A DNA stretch of 64,000 nt, from positions 1-64,000 of the forward strand of contig JALFIV010000033.1 of assembly GCA_022775385.1 (NCBI GenBank), in the 5' to 3' direction. Positions 1-10,889 of the stretch are shown one piece after another (positions within the stretch are counted from its first letter, which is position 1; every line of letters starts with the position of its first letter). The DNA comes from Clostridiales bacterium. Its GTDB lineage: Bacteria > Bacillota > Clostridia > Oscillospirales > Butyricicoccaceae. Under the pieces are notes generated by a model. It was not told where the DNA came from, ran no database searches, and was given only the letters and a program-made list of their open reading frames with translations. Position numbers and translations under genes: made by a program.

Positions 1-76
<76 letters not shown>

Positions 77-214
77 GTCTTGCGATATTGATTATAGCAC
101 TATTTTCCGGAGTCTGCAAGAATTTTTTCCAAGAATCTTGACGGGAGCGCAATAATATGATATAAATTTAAAATAATTCCAGATTGTATTTGTAACTGTA
201 AAGGAGGACGGCAG

Positions 215-583
215 ATGACAAAGCAGAGGAGACTCATTGTTTCGATCATCCAGCAGTCAGACAAACACCTTTCGGCGGAAGAGATTTATGTACAGGCAAA
301 ACAGCAGATGCCGATGATTGTACTGGCAACGGTATACAACAATCTGAACGCATTGACCGATCAAAATGTCATCCGCCGCGTCAGCATGCACGGACAGAAG
401 GCATATTATGATAAGAATGTGATACCGCACGAGCACATTATGTGTGAGCGGTGCGGGGAAATTTCGGATGCGCATGTCGGTGATCTGACACAGCTGCTGC
501 GGGAGCGGTCGGGTCTGGATATCACATCGTACGAGCTCAACCTGCGTTATATCTGTGACGCATGCAAAGCAGCCGTTCCGTAA
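215..583 (+). CDS. Fur/PerR-family metal-responsive transcriptional regulator
   Basis: 122 aa; ATVYNNLNAL, HEHIMCERCGEI and CDAC metal-site motifs; RBS aaggagg upstream. Confidence 0.9.
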   Translation: MTKQRRLIVSIIQQSDKHLSAEEIYVQAKQQMPMIVLATVYNNLNALTDQNVIRRVSMHGQKAYYDKNVIPHEHIMCERCGEISDAHVGDLTQLLRERSGLDITSYELNLRYICDACKAAVP

Positions 584-595
584 AAATCCAAAACG

Positions 596-630
596 AAAAG
601 AGGTCAGAGCGAAAGCTCTGACCTCTTTTT
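596..630. terminator. bidirectional rho-independent terminator between fur and glgB
   Basis: aaaagaggtcagagc-gaaa-gctctgacctctttttt. Confidence 0.9.
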
Positions 631-650
631 TGTCATATGGAAAGTCAGTA

Positions 651-2609
651 TCAGAATTTAAATACCGCGACGCCGTATGCCGGAAGCGGATACTCGACGT
701 AGTACGGCTGACCGTCGCACTCGCCGGCCTTTGCCTGATAGACCGCGGTCTCGGTGATCGGTCTGCCGTCGCCGTCCATGCTGCCGGATGCCAGAATGCG
801 GGTGTACTTCTTTCTCTTGGGTACACCGACACGGTAGTCCGGACGGTCAACCGGCGTGAAGTTGATGACAAACAGCAGGTTGTTGCGCTTGGTCGGGGAG
901 AAGCGGACGAAGCTGAAGATACTGCGGTCGCCGTCGTTGGCGTTAATCCACTGGAATCCGTCCCACGTATCGTCCATCGCGTTGAGCGCCGGATACTTCT
1001 TGTACATCTTCAGCAGCTCGGCGACGAATTCCGACAGCGCCTGATGACGCGGATCATCCAGACACGGCCAATCCAGTTCGCGGTCCTCGTTCCACTCGCG
1101 GCGCTGGCCGAATTCCTGTCCCATGAACAGCAGTTTCTTGCCCGGATGGCCGAGCATGAAGGTGTAGGCCGCCTTGAGGTTGGCGAACTTCATCTCGTCC
1201 GTACCCGGCATCTTTTCGATCATCGCACCCTTGAGGTGGACAACCTCATCGTGGGAGATGACAAGAACGTAGTTCTCGCTGTATGCATAGGTCATGGAGA
1301 AGGTCATCTTGTTGTGGTTGTATTTGCGGAAGTACGGATCGCACTTCTGATACTCCAAAAAGTCGTTCATCCAGCCCATGTTCCACTTGAGGTCGAAGCC
1401 GAGACCGCCGTCGACCGGAGAGCCGGTGACCATCGGCCATGCCGTGGACTCCTCAGCGATCATGACCGCGCCGGGGCGGCGCTGATGGACAACCGAGTTG
1501 AGATGGCGGAAGAATTCAATTGCCTCGAGGTTCTTGTTCTCACCGTACTGGTTGGCAACCCACTGACCGTCCTGTCTGCCGTAATCCAGATAGAGCATGG
1601 AGGCGACCGCATCGATGCGCAGACCGTCGATGTGATACTCGCTCAGCCAGTAGAGGGCGTTGGCAATCAGGAAGTTCTTGACCTCGTTGCGTCCAAAGTC
1701 AAACACCTTGGTTCCCCAGTCCGGATGCTCGCCCTTGCGCGGGTCGGCGTACTCATACAGCGGACCGCCGTCGAAGTTTGCCAGACCGTAGGCATCGCGC
1801 GGGAAGTGCGCCGGCACCCAGTCCAGAATGACGCCGATGCCGTGACGGTGCATATAGTTGACAAAGTACATGAAGTCCTTCGGCTGACCGTAGCGCGCGG
1901 TCGGCGCATAGTAGCCGGTGACCTGATAACCCCAGGAGGCATCCAGCGGATGCTCCGCAATGCCGATCAGCTCGACATGGGTGTAATTCATCTTTTTGAG
2001 GTATTCGGCCAGAACCGGAGCGAGTTCGCGGAAATTATAGAATCCCGGATCGTCCTCGTCCTTCGGTGCGTGCTTGCGCCAGGAGCCCGGATGCATCTCG
2101 TAGATCGCCATCGCGGACTTCTTGAAATTGAAGCTCTTGCGCGCCTCCATCCAGCGGGTGTCTCCCCACTTGAAGCCGTCAATCGAGGCGATGCGGGAGG
2201 CGGTGCCCGGACGCAGCTCGGAGCTGGTGCCGAACGGATCGCACTTGAGCGTCGTCTTTCCGTCCTGTCCGGTGACGGCATACTTGTACAGCTCGCCCTC
2301 CTTGAGCTTGGGGACAAACAGTTCGTAGATGCCGAGCGGCTCCAGACGGTTCATCGGATGTGAATTCTCATCCCAGCCGTTGAAATCACCGACAAGGTTC
2401 ACCGACTTGGCGTTCGGTGCCCAGACTGCGAAATAGACGCCGCGCTTGCCGTCGCGGACCGCAAAATGTGCACCCATCTTGCGGAAGATGTCGTAATGTA
2501 CGCCCTGACCGAACAGATACTGGTCGAATTCGGTGATCCACGGCTCCGTGTAAGGAGCCGGAGCGGGCTTTCCGGTTCGTTTGCTTGTTTTCTTCTCCAT
2601 CTCTATCAC
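651..2609 (-). CDS. glgB: 1,4-alpha-glucan branching enzyme (GH13)
   Basis: 652 aa; GDFNGWDE, DWVPAHFP, GLRIDAVASMLYLDY, EFGQRREW motifs. Confidence 0.95.
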   Translation of the reverse strand: MIEMEKKTSKRTGKPAPAPYTEPWITEFDQYLFGQGVHYDIFRKMGAHFAVRDGKRGVYFAVWAPNAKSVNLVGDFNGWDENSHPMNRLEPLGIYELFVPKLKEGELYKYAVTGQDGKTTLKCDPFGTSSELRPGTASRIASIDGFKWGDTRWMEARKSFNFKKSAMAIYEMHPGSWRKHAPKDEDDPGFYNFRELAPVLAEYLKKMNYTHVELIGIAEHPLDASWGYQVTGYYAPTARYGQPKDFMYFVNYMHRHGIGVILDWVPAHFPRDAYGLANFDGGPLYEYADPRKGEHPDWGTKVFDFGRNEVKNFLIANALYWLSEYHIDGLRIDAVASMLYLDYGRQDGQWVANQYGENKNLEAIEFFRHLNSVVHQRRPGAVMIAEESTAWPMVTGSPVDGGLGFDLKWNMGWMNDFLEYQKCDPYFRKYNHNKMTFSMTYAYSENYVLVISHDEVVHLKGAMIEKMPGTDEMKFANLKAAYTFMLGHPGKKLLFMGQEFGQRREWNEDRELDWPCLDDPRHQALSEFVAELLKMYKKYPALNAMDDTWDGFQWINANDGDRSIFSFVRFSPTKRNNLLFVINFTPVDRPDYRVGVPKRKKYTRILASGSMDGDGRPITETAVYQAKAGECDGQPYYVEYPLPAYGVAVFKF

Positions 2610-2824
2610 TCCATATTATGATGATTGTCCAACAGTATGGATCGTGGTGCTTCTGGTTTTCGGCATACAGAAAATAGAAAACCGTTTTTCTGGATGCTCT
2701 TTTCTATTATACTCCATTCCCAGCGTTTTGTAAATTCCAACAAGGAAAAATGTTTTGGGGATAGAAAATTGTGAGATTTTACAGGAAAGATGAGATAATT
2801 GTGGAATACTGTACAGAAATTCAG

Positions 2825-4111
2825 TTATTCGACGGGAATCCCGCACGGGATTCCGTTCCGGAGCGAGGTAATCCGGACCGGAATTTCTTTTCCCTGATGC
2901 GCATCCGGCTGTTCGAGCTGTACGGCGAAATGCCACCGGCTGTGACCGGACTGTGTCCCATGATGCGGACGCTCCGGAATAATCGGGATGGTTTTCCCCA
3001 CAAATCCGGACAGAAACCGCTCGGAGAGTACAGATGCAATCCCGCGCAGTTCCTCGGCGCGGCGTGCGCGCTCCGCCGGCGGGACGGAGTCCGGCATCGA
3101 GGCGGCCGGCGTGCCGGGACGCTCGGAATAGGGGAACACATGCAGGGTGGAAAACTCGATTTCCTGTACAAACCGTTTGGTCCGCTCCCATTCCTCCGGC
3201 GTCTCACCGGGGAAACCGGTGATGATGTCGGTGGTGACGGAGCATCCGGGAAATGCGGCGCGCAGACGATACACAGCCTGTGCATAGTCCGCCGTGGTGT
3301 AGCGGCGGTGCATGCGGCGCAGGGTGGCGTCGCAGCCGGACTGCAGGGAGAGGTGGAAATGCACGGCGAGATTGGGGAGCACCGAGAGACGGCGGCAGAA
3401 CTCCTCTGTCACGATGCGCGGCTCGAGCGAACCGAGCCGGAAGCGGACGTCCGGCGCCGTGCGGCACAGCGATTCGGTGATGTCGATTAAGGTTGGATGA
3501 TCCGGCAGATCCCGTCCGTAGCTGGCGATTTCGATGCCGGTCAGGACGATCTCGCGGACCGAACCGCGCAGAGACCGGCACTGCGCGAGACAGCGGTCGG
3601 GCGGGAGCGAGCGGACATGGCCGCGGGCGTACGGGATGATGCAGTAGGTGCAGTAGTTGTCACAGCCGTCCTGAATTTTGAGCAGGGCGCGGGTGTGTCC
3701 CGGGAGAATGCCGGCGGGAAGCTCCTCAAAGACCGGATGCGCTTCATTTGGTCTGACCGTACAGCAGGTCTGACGATCGCGGACGGCGTTTTCGCACAAG
3801 TCGAGGACATGGGCGCGGTCGGCAGTGCCGCACACGATAGTGATGCCCTCCAGAGACGCGGCAAAGTCCGGATCGGTCTGAGCCAGACAGCCGCACAGCG
3901 CGATGACGGCATCGGGATTGTTCCGGCGCATCCGGCGCAGCTCGCGCAGGTTTTTGCGCGTTCCTGCCGCCGTCACCGTACAGGTATTCAGAATACAGAC
4001 GTCGGCATCGCGGTCGACAACTGTGTGTCCGCGCTGCTGTGCCAGCTGGATGAGCGCCTGCGTTTCAAACTGGTTGACCTTACAGCCGAGTGTAGAAAAA
4101 CAAAACTTCAT
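2825..4111 (-). CDS. mtaB: tRNA threonylcarbamoyladenosine methylthiotransferase MtaB (radical SAM)
   Basis: MKFCFSTLGCKVNQFETQ start; CDNYCTYCIIPYARG CxxxCxxC motif; TDIITGFPGET. Confidence 0.92.
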   Translation of the reverse strand: MKFCFSTLGCKVNQFETQALIQLAQQRGHTVVDRDADVCILNTCTVTAAGTRKNLRELRRMRRNNPDAVIALCGCLAQTDPDFAASLEGITIVCGTADRAHVLDLCENAVRDRQTCCTVRPNEAHPVFEELPAGILPGHTRALLKIQDGCDNYCTYCIIPYARGHVRSLPPDRCLAQCRSLRGSVREIVLTGIEIASYGRDLPDHPTLIDITESLCRTAPDVRFRLGSLEPRIVTEEFCRRLSVLPNLAVHFHLSLQSGCDATLRRMHRRYTTADYAQAVYRLRAAFPGCSVTTDIITGFPGETPEEWERTKRFVQEIEFSTLHVFPYSERPGTPAASMPDSVPPAERARRAEELRGIASVLSERFLSGFVGKTIPIIPERPHHGTQSGHSRWHFAVQLEQPDAHQGKEIPVRITSLRNGIPCGIPVE

Positions 4112-4237
4112 GATATCTCTCATTTCCTGTATCATAACAATGTCTTTTCATTATACCAGATTCCGAAAAAGAAACAAGAAGCGCCGTTCTGATTTCAGAC
4201 AGGGATGCATACGCTGTCTTGAAACGGGGGATGAACC

Positions 4238-5371
4238 ATGAAGCGAATGGGATTGGCTGTCCTGCTCGGGCTCTGTCTGACAATAACGGCGCAGGCAGCC
4301 GGGCTCCCGGACGGCAGTGCGAAATCGGCGATTCTGATGGCGTCCGACGGCACGGTGCTGTATGAGTCCAACGCGGACGAATCGCTCCCGCCGGCATCCG
4401 TCACCAAGATCATGACCATGCTGCTGACGATGGAGGCGCTGGACGAAGGCCGTGTTCAGCTGACCGATATGGTGACCGCATCCGCCAATGCCTGCTCGAT
4501 GGGCGGCACGCAGATCTACCTCAAGGAAGGCGAACAGATGACGATGGACGACATGCTCAAGTCGATTGCCATTGGGTCGGCAAACGACGCGGCGGTCGCG
4601 GTCGCGGAGCATCTGGGCGGCAGTGAAGAAGGGTTTGTCAATCGGATGAACGAGCGTGCCGCGGAGCTGGGATGCACAGGGACGACGTTTGTCAATCCGA
4701 ACGGTCTGGATACCGACGGGGAGCAGACGCTGACGACTGCGCGCGATCTGGCGCTCATCTCGCGGGAGCTGATGAAGCACGAGAAGATCTACGATTACAC
4801 AACGACATGGATGGACACCGTGCGCGGCGGCGCGTTTCAGCTGGCGAACACCAACAAGATGCTGCGGCAGTATGACGGGATGACCGGACTCAAGACCGGA
4901 TATACGAGTGCAGCGGGATTCTGCATCTCCGCGACAGCGCGGCGGGACGGGATGGACTTAATTGCGGTGGTCATGGGCGAACCGGATAAGGAGTCGCGCA
5001 ATGCGGACATCACCGCGATGCTCAACTATGGATTTGCCGGATACGGGATGGTGCCGATTCTGTCGGAGACCGATGTGCTCCCGTCGTCGGCGGTCGCACT
5101 GGGGAAGAAGGACCGCGTTTCGGCGGCGCTGGCGGACGACACGCCGGTGCTGATGCGCAAGGAGCAGGCGGGAACGGTGGAGCGGACGATACGGATGGAG
5201 GAACAGCTCTCCGCGCCGGTGGAACCCGGGACAAAAATCGGAGAAGTGGTTCTGACGTCGAATGGAGAAGAAGTCGCACGACGGGACATTTTGACCGCCG
5301 AACAGGTGGAAAAGAAGGGAATCAGTGATATTTACCGCGATCTTCTTCGGTTTCTTTTGATGAAATCCTGA
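4238..5371 (+). CDS. D-alanyl-D-alanine carboxypeptidase (DacF-like)
   Basis: 377 aa; signal peptide; SVTKIMTMLL (SxxK), SAN and KTGYTSAAG motifs. Confidence 0.92.
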   Translation: MKRMGLAVLLGLCLTITAQAAGLPDGSAKSAILMASDGTVLYESNADESLPPASVTKIMTMLLTMEALDEGRVQLTDMVTASANACSMGGTQIYLKEGEQMTMDDMLKSIAIGSANDAAVAVAEHLGGSEEGFVNRMNERAAELGCTGTTFVNPNGLDTDGEQTLTTARDLALISRELMKHEKIYDYTTTWMDTVRGGAFQLANTNKMLRQYDGMTGLKTGYTSAAGFCISATARRDGMDLIAVVMGEPDKESRNADITAMLNYGFAGYGMVPILSETDVLPSSAVALGKKDRVSAALADDTPVLMRKEQAGTVERTIRMEEQLSAPVEPGTKIGEVVLTSNGEEVARRDILTAEQVEKKGISDIYRDLLRFLLMKS

Positions 5372-5477
5372 TTCCGTAACAGATTGTTTTGAAAATCTTC
5401 ACGAAAACACGTTGTTTTTTTGTAATGATTATGGTAATATTGAATCAACCTCAAAACACTACAGGAGGAATTACAAA

Positions 5478-5888
5478 ATGGTTAAAGTATTGATGGCTGC
5501 CGCTGGCAGCGGAAAGACTAAGGTTATTATCGACAGCGTTAACGCAGCAGCGGCCAAGGAGCCGGGTACTGTTGTCTGCATCGCAAAGGGTTCCGCCCTG
5601 AATCTCGATATCTCGCATGCAGCACGACTGGTTAACGTGTCTGATTATAGTGTCAGCGACTATTCGTCCCTGCTCGGCTTTGTCGCCGGTATCCACGCGG
5701 GCAACTACGACATCAAGGAGATCTTCATCGACGGTCTGTACAAGGTCGCACGCGATGAAAAGACCGAGGACGCCGAGAAGTTCATCCTCAAGCTGGATGA
5801 GTTCTCTTCCAAGCACGAAGTCAACTTCACCGTTTCCATGTCGGATGATGCCGCACTGGCAAGCGACGTGCTCAAGAAGTACATGTAA
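5478..5888 (+). CDS. small P-loop protein of unknown function
   Basis: 136 aa from ATG after aggagg; MAAAGSGKTK Walker-A-like motif; putative Walker B EIFIDGL. Confidence 0.75.
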   Translation: MVKVLMAAAGSGKTKVIIDSVNAAAAKEPGTVVCIAKGSALNLDISHAARLVNVSDYSVSDYSSLLGFVAGIHAGNYDIKEIFIDGLYKVARDEKTEDAEKFILKLDEFSSKHEVNFTVSMSDDAALASDVLKKYM

Positions 5889-5896
5889 CAAACAGC

Positions 5897-5932
5897 AAAG
5901 ACCTGCCGGCTGTTCCGGCAGGTCTTTTTTTG
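5897..5932. terminator. rho-independent terminator
   Basis: aaagacctgccgg-ctgtt-ccggcaggtcttttttt. Confidence 0.9.
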
Positions 5933-5940
5933 CGCTCTTT

Positions 5941-6321
5941 TTAAAACAGATTGCCGAGTGTCACGGTCTCGGAGCGGAGCAGATCCGCAACCGACTCGCT
6001 CAGACCGGACAGCTCGATGAGATAACCGGCGTGGTCGTCCGTCCGGCTGCCCTCCTCGGCGCGGGCGAAGTTCGAGCACACCTCGTCCAGCTGTTTTTCA
6101 TTGATGGTCGCACTGAATATCGCTTCGGCACGGTCGTAGTTCCGCCTCGCCTTCGACAGACTCTGATAGGAGCGCGCCCAATCTCCGCCGTGCGCCGCTT
6201 CCAGCGCAGTGTCCAGCTCATCGGTGATGGTCCGGACGGTCGATTTCAGATAACAGATGTTGCCGATGCCGGCGGCGGTCACGACGGACAGCAGAATCAG
6301 AGAAATCCACAGACGCTTCAT
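5941..6321 (-). CDS. DUF4363-type membrane-anchored protein
   Basis: N-terminal TM helix; translationally coupled to a YetF-like gene, as is common for this family. Confidence 0.7.
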   Translation of the reverse strand: MKRLWISLILLSVVTAAGIGNICYLKSTVRTITDELDTALEAAHGGDWARSYQSLSKARRNYDRAEAIFSATINEKQLDEVCSNFARAEEGSRTDDHAGYLIELSGLSESVADLLRSETVTLGNLF

Positions 6322-7004
6322 GACGCCGCCCCTTTCCATTTCGGCTGGATGAACTGATTGCCGGCATCGTCCAGCGTGAACAGATAGACATCGTCAAACG
6401 AGCCGCAGTGGGCGCGTCTGCACTGGGCGCGCAGCCAGTCTTCATCCTTGCCGAGCACCTGCAGATTTTGACTGATTACGGTGCCGTTTGCAATCAGGAT
6501 GAGGGGAATGCCGGCCTCCGGCGGATTCAGACCGGTCTGTGCGGGGGTGACCGGCTGTGCCTCCGCTTTCAGAAGGACGCTGAGCTGTCCGTTGGTCTCG
6601 ACGATGGCGTAGCGGATGTCGGAGATTTTGGAGGCACCGGCGAGACGCAGCGCTTCCATCAGATCGTCGACCGACAGACGCAGATCCTTCATCATCTTCT
6701 GGTCGACCGTCCCGTTTTTGATGATGATGCAGGGATTGCCGCAGAGGATGCGGCGGGCACGGCTGCTGACACGGCACAGCGTCGCGAGCAGAACCTCGAG
6801 ACAGACCAGCGTGATCAGCGGAATGATGCCGTTGAACAGCGGGACGGCGACATCCTGCAGGGGGATGGAGGCAAGCTCGGAGACCAGAATGGTGACGGCG
6901 AATTCCGAGGTGGAAAGCTCGCCGAGCTGGCGTTTTCCGGACAGACGGAGACCGAACACCACCGCGAAATACAGAAGAATGGTTCGAAGAAACAGCAGCG
7001 TCAT
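6318..7004 (-). CDS. DUF421/YetF-like membrane protein
   Basis: 228 aa; GKRQLGELSTSEFAVTILVSELASIPL; C-terminal YetF domain. Confidence 0.88.
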   Translation of the reverse strand: MTLLFLRTILLYFAVVFGLRLSGKRQLGELSTSEFAVTILVSELASIPLQDVAVPLFNGIIPLITLVCLEVLLATLCRVSSRARRILCGNPCIIIKNGTVDQKMMKDLRLSVDDLMEALRLAGASKISDIRYAIVETNGQLSVLLKAEAQPVTPAQTGLNPPEAGIPLILIANGTVISQNLQVLGKDEDWLRAQCRRAHCGSFDDVYLFTLDDAGNQFIQPKWKGAAS

Positions 7005-7150
7005 GCGAACCCCTCCTTTGCATGCGTCATGCGGATTTGGTATCCTTGCAGAGTTTTCCGCGGAACGCCAAATTTTATTCTGATCACGGGATATTATTTG
7101 GAACGGATGGAGAAATCAAAGGAAATCATCCAAAATAATGAGAAAACCTG

Positions 7151-7178
7151 TTGACATTTCCACAAAAAGAGATATAAT
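7151..7178 (+). promoter_or_regulatory. sigma-A-type promoter of the ilvB leader
   Basis: TTGACA-N16-TATAAT. Confidence 0.8.
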
Positions 7179-7185
7179 ATTAAGC

Positions 7186-7468
7186 AATCGAAAAAAGCAA
7201 ATGCAGAGACCGGAATAGTAGCATCCTGGAGCTGTCAGAGAGCTGTCGGCTGGTGAGAGACAGCAGCGAGAGGAATGTGAATGTCATCCGTGAGCAGTTT
7301 GGGCGAACGGGATCTCCCAAGTAACCGAAATCGGGTCAGCCTCCGTTACAGGGCAAGCATTAAGCAGTTTTTTGCCGATGCGTTCGAGTGGCCGTCCTTT
7401 CCGGCGGCAATAAGAGTGGTACCGCAGAGTTTATCTTTGTCTCTTTCCGAGACGAAGATTTTTTTTTG
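7186..7468 (+). promoter_or_regulatory. T-box riboswitch leader upstream of ilvB
   Basis: aatagtagca near the stem I base; agagagctgtcggctggtgagag AG-bulge/distal-loop-like segment; T-box motif aagagtggtaccgcag (7412-7426); terminator atctttgtctc-tttcc-gagacgaagattttttttt (7433-7468). Confidence 0.9.
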
Positions 7469-7528
7469 CACTTCCGTTTGCTTTTTTCACCGTACCGAAT
7501 CAATATCAAATGTTCAGGAGTGATTGCA

Positions 7529-9193
7529 ATGAAACTCAATGGCTCGCAGATTCTCATTGAGGCACTGCTGGAGCAGGGAGCCGATACGATTTTCGGTTAC
7601 CCGGGCGGCGCTGTCCTCAATATTTACGATGAGCTGTATAAGAATTCCGATCGCATCACCCATATCATGTCTGCACATGAGCAGGGTGCGGCGCATGCCG
7701 CCGACGGATTCGCACGCGCAACCGGCAAGGTCGGCGTCGTGCTGGCAACCAGCGGTCCGGGTGCGACCAACCTCGTCACCGGCATTGCCACCGCATATAT
7801 GGATTCTGTCCCGATGGTTGCGATTACCGGCAACGTCGGCACCGCGGCGATCGGACGCGACAGCTTCCAGGAGGTCTACATCGCCGGCATCACCATGCCG
7901 ATTACCAAGCACAACTTCGTCGTCCGCCATGTCGAGGATCTGGCCGACACCGTCCGCCTCGCGTTTGAGATCGCGATGAGCGGCCGTCCGGGACCGGTTC
8001 TGATCGATATCCCGAAGGATGTCACCGCGGCGGAATGCGAGTACGAGCCGAAGCCGGCAGTCCAGCCGCGTCCGCTTCCGGAGATCAACATGGATGATAT
8101 TCAGAAGCTGGCGGACATGATCAACGAGAGCGAGCGTCCGACGATCTATTTCGGCGGCGGCATCATCAGCTCGGGCGCGAGCGAGGCGCTGAAACAGCTG
8201 ATGCACAAGGCGGAAATTCCGGCATGCCATGCGATGATGGGCATCGGCGCGCTGGATAAGAAGGATCCGCTGAATCTCGGCATGATCGGCATGCACGGCT
8301 GGGTTTCCGCCGGCAGAGCTGCGGACAAAGCGGATCTGCTGATTGCACTCGGCACCCGTTTCTCCGACCGCGTTGCGACCAAGATGACCGAGTTTGCCAG
8401 CACGGCAAAGGTCGTACAGGTCGACATCGACAACAGTGAGATCGACAAGAACATCCCCACCACGTTCTCCATCACCGGCGACGCCCGCAGGGTCCTCGAG
8501 GCGGTTCTGCCGCTCATCAAGGAGAACAAGCACACGGCGTGGCTCGAGCAGATCGCGACGTGGAAGGAGCGCATGGACTACCGTCCGGTCGACAACGACG
8601 AGGTCATCCGTCCGCATCAGCTGATGCGCGCGATTGACGAGGCGATCGGTCCGGAGGATATCGTCGCGACCGATGTCGGACAGCATCAGATGTGGGCGGC
8701 ACAGTTTACCGGACGCCGTATGCCGCATACGTTCCTGTCCTCCGGCGGTCTGGGCACGATGGGATACGGCTACGGCGCCGCAGTCGGCGCACAGGTTGCC
8801 TGCCCGGACAAGAAGGTTGTCCATGTCACCGGCGACGGCAGCTTCCATATGAATCTCAATGAGATCTGCACTGCGGTCAGCTATAAGCTGCCGATTGTCA
8901 CGGTCGTCACCAACAACGAGGTGCTCGGCATGGTTCGCCAGTGGCAGACCTCGTTCTACGGAAAGCGCTATTCGAGCACGGATCCGCATCGTCAGACCGA
9001 CTATGTCAAGCTGGCGGAGGCGTTCGGCGCCACCGGATACCGCTGCCGCACGATCGGCGAGTTCCGCGATGCCATGGCGAAGGCGCTGCAGTCGGACGGT
9101 CCGGTTATCATTGATGCGATCATCGACAAGGACGAGCGCGTTCTGCCGTTCATTCCGGCGGGACAGACCATCCGCAATGTTATTATTGACTGA
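7529..9193 (+). CDS. ilvB: acetolactate synthase large subunit
   Basis: 554 aa from ATG 7529; GYPGGAVLNIYDELY, TSGPGATN, TPP-binding GDGSFHMNLNE. Confidence 0.95.
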   Translation: MKLNGSQILIEALLEQGADTIFGYPGGAVLNIYDELYKNSDRITHIMSAHEQGAAHAADGFARATGKVGVVLATSGPGATNLVTGIATAYMDSVPMVAITGNVGTAAIGRDSFQEVYIAGITMPITKHNFVVRHVEDLADTVRLAFEIAMSGRPGPVLIDIPKDVTAAECEYEPKPAVQPRPLPEINMDDIQKLADMINESERPTIYFGGGIISSGASEALKQLMHKAEIPACHAMMGIGALDKKDPLNLGMIGMHGWVSAGRAADKADLLIALGTRFSDRVATKMTEFASTAKVVQVDIDNSEIDKNIPTTFSITGDARRVLEAVLPLIKENKHTAWLEQIATWKERMDYRPVDNDEVIRPHQLMRAIDEAIGPEDIVATDVGQHQMWAAQFTGRRMPHTFLSSGGLGTMGYGYGAAVGAQVACPDKKVVHVTGDGSFHMNLNEICTAVSYKLPIVTVVTNNEVLGMVRQWQTSFYGKRYSSTDPHRQTDYVKLAEAFGATGYRCRTIGEFRDAMAKALQSDGPVIIDAIIDKDERVLPFIPAGQTIRNVIID

Positions 9194-9210
9194 GATAGGC
9201 GGGAGGAAAC

Positions 9211-9699
9211 ATGGAAAAGTATATTGTAGCAGCATTGGTTAGAAACCATTCCGGCGTTCTCGCCCGTGTCTCCAGTCTGTTCGGCCGCCGCGGCTTCAAC
9301 ATCGACTCGCTGACGGTTTCGCCGACCATGGACGAGGATATTTCCCGTATCACGCTGGTCACCATCGGCGATGAGTACACGCTGGAGCAGATTCTCAAGC
9401 AGATGAAGAAGCTTGAGGAGTGCATTTCGGTTGTCCACATCGACGAGGAGGAGGCACACTGCCGCGAGCTGGTTCTGGTCAAGATCCACGGAGACCAGAC
9501 AGTGCAGGAGACCGTCCGTGAGATCTGCGAGGTCTACGGCGCAGGCATCCTGACCGCCATGAACGACACGATCATCGTCCGCAAGAACGGAACCCCGTCG
9601 GATGTCGATACGTTCTTGTCCGTACTCTCCAACTACGATGTTGTGGAGTCCAGCCGCACCGGCATCACGGCGATGTATAAAGATGAAAAAAGCATCTGA
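9211..9699 (+). CDS. ilvN: acetolactate synthase small regulatory subunit
   Basis: ACT domain VRNHSGVLARVSSLFGRRGFNIDSLTVSPT. Confidence 0.95.
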   Translation: MEKYIVAALVRNHSGVLARVSSLFGRRGFNIDSLTVSPTMDEDISRITLVTIGDEYTLEQILKQMKKLEECISVVHIDEEEAHCRELVLVKIHGDQTVQETVREICEVYGAGILTAMNDTIIVRKNGTPSDVDTFLSVLSNYDVVESSRTGITAMYKDEKSI

Positions 9700-9718
9700 T
9701 TTTTATGCGGATGCGCAC

Positions 9719-9747
9719 TTGATTTGTTAACCATATTTACTTATAAT
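9719..9747 (+). promoter_or_regulatory. putative promoter of ilvC
   Basis: TTGATT-N17-TATAAT. Confidence 0.7.
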
Positions 9748-9779
9748 ATAAACGTTGGGAAATATCATCCCTAGATTAG

Positions 9780-10787
<1,008 letters not shown>

Positions 10788-10822
10788 TTGCTCGTCAATT
10801 ACCGGACATAACCGCATACATT

Positions 10823-10862
10823 CGGGGACGGGACAAACATTGTCTCCGTCCCCGTCTTTTTT
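10823..10862 (+). terminator. rho-independent terminator after ilvC
   Basis: cggggacgggacaaacattgtctccgtccccgtcttttt. Confidence 0.85.
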
Positions 10863-10889
10863 CAATCCGTATCTATTCTGGAGGATACT

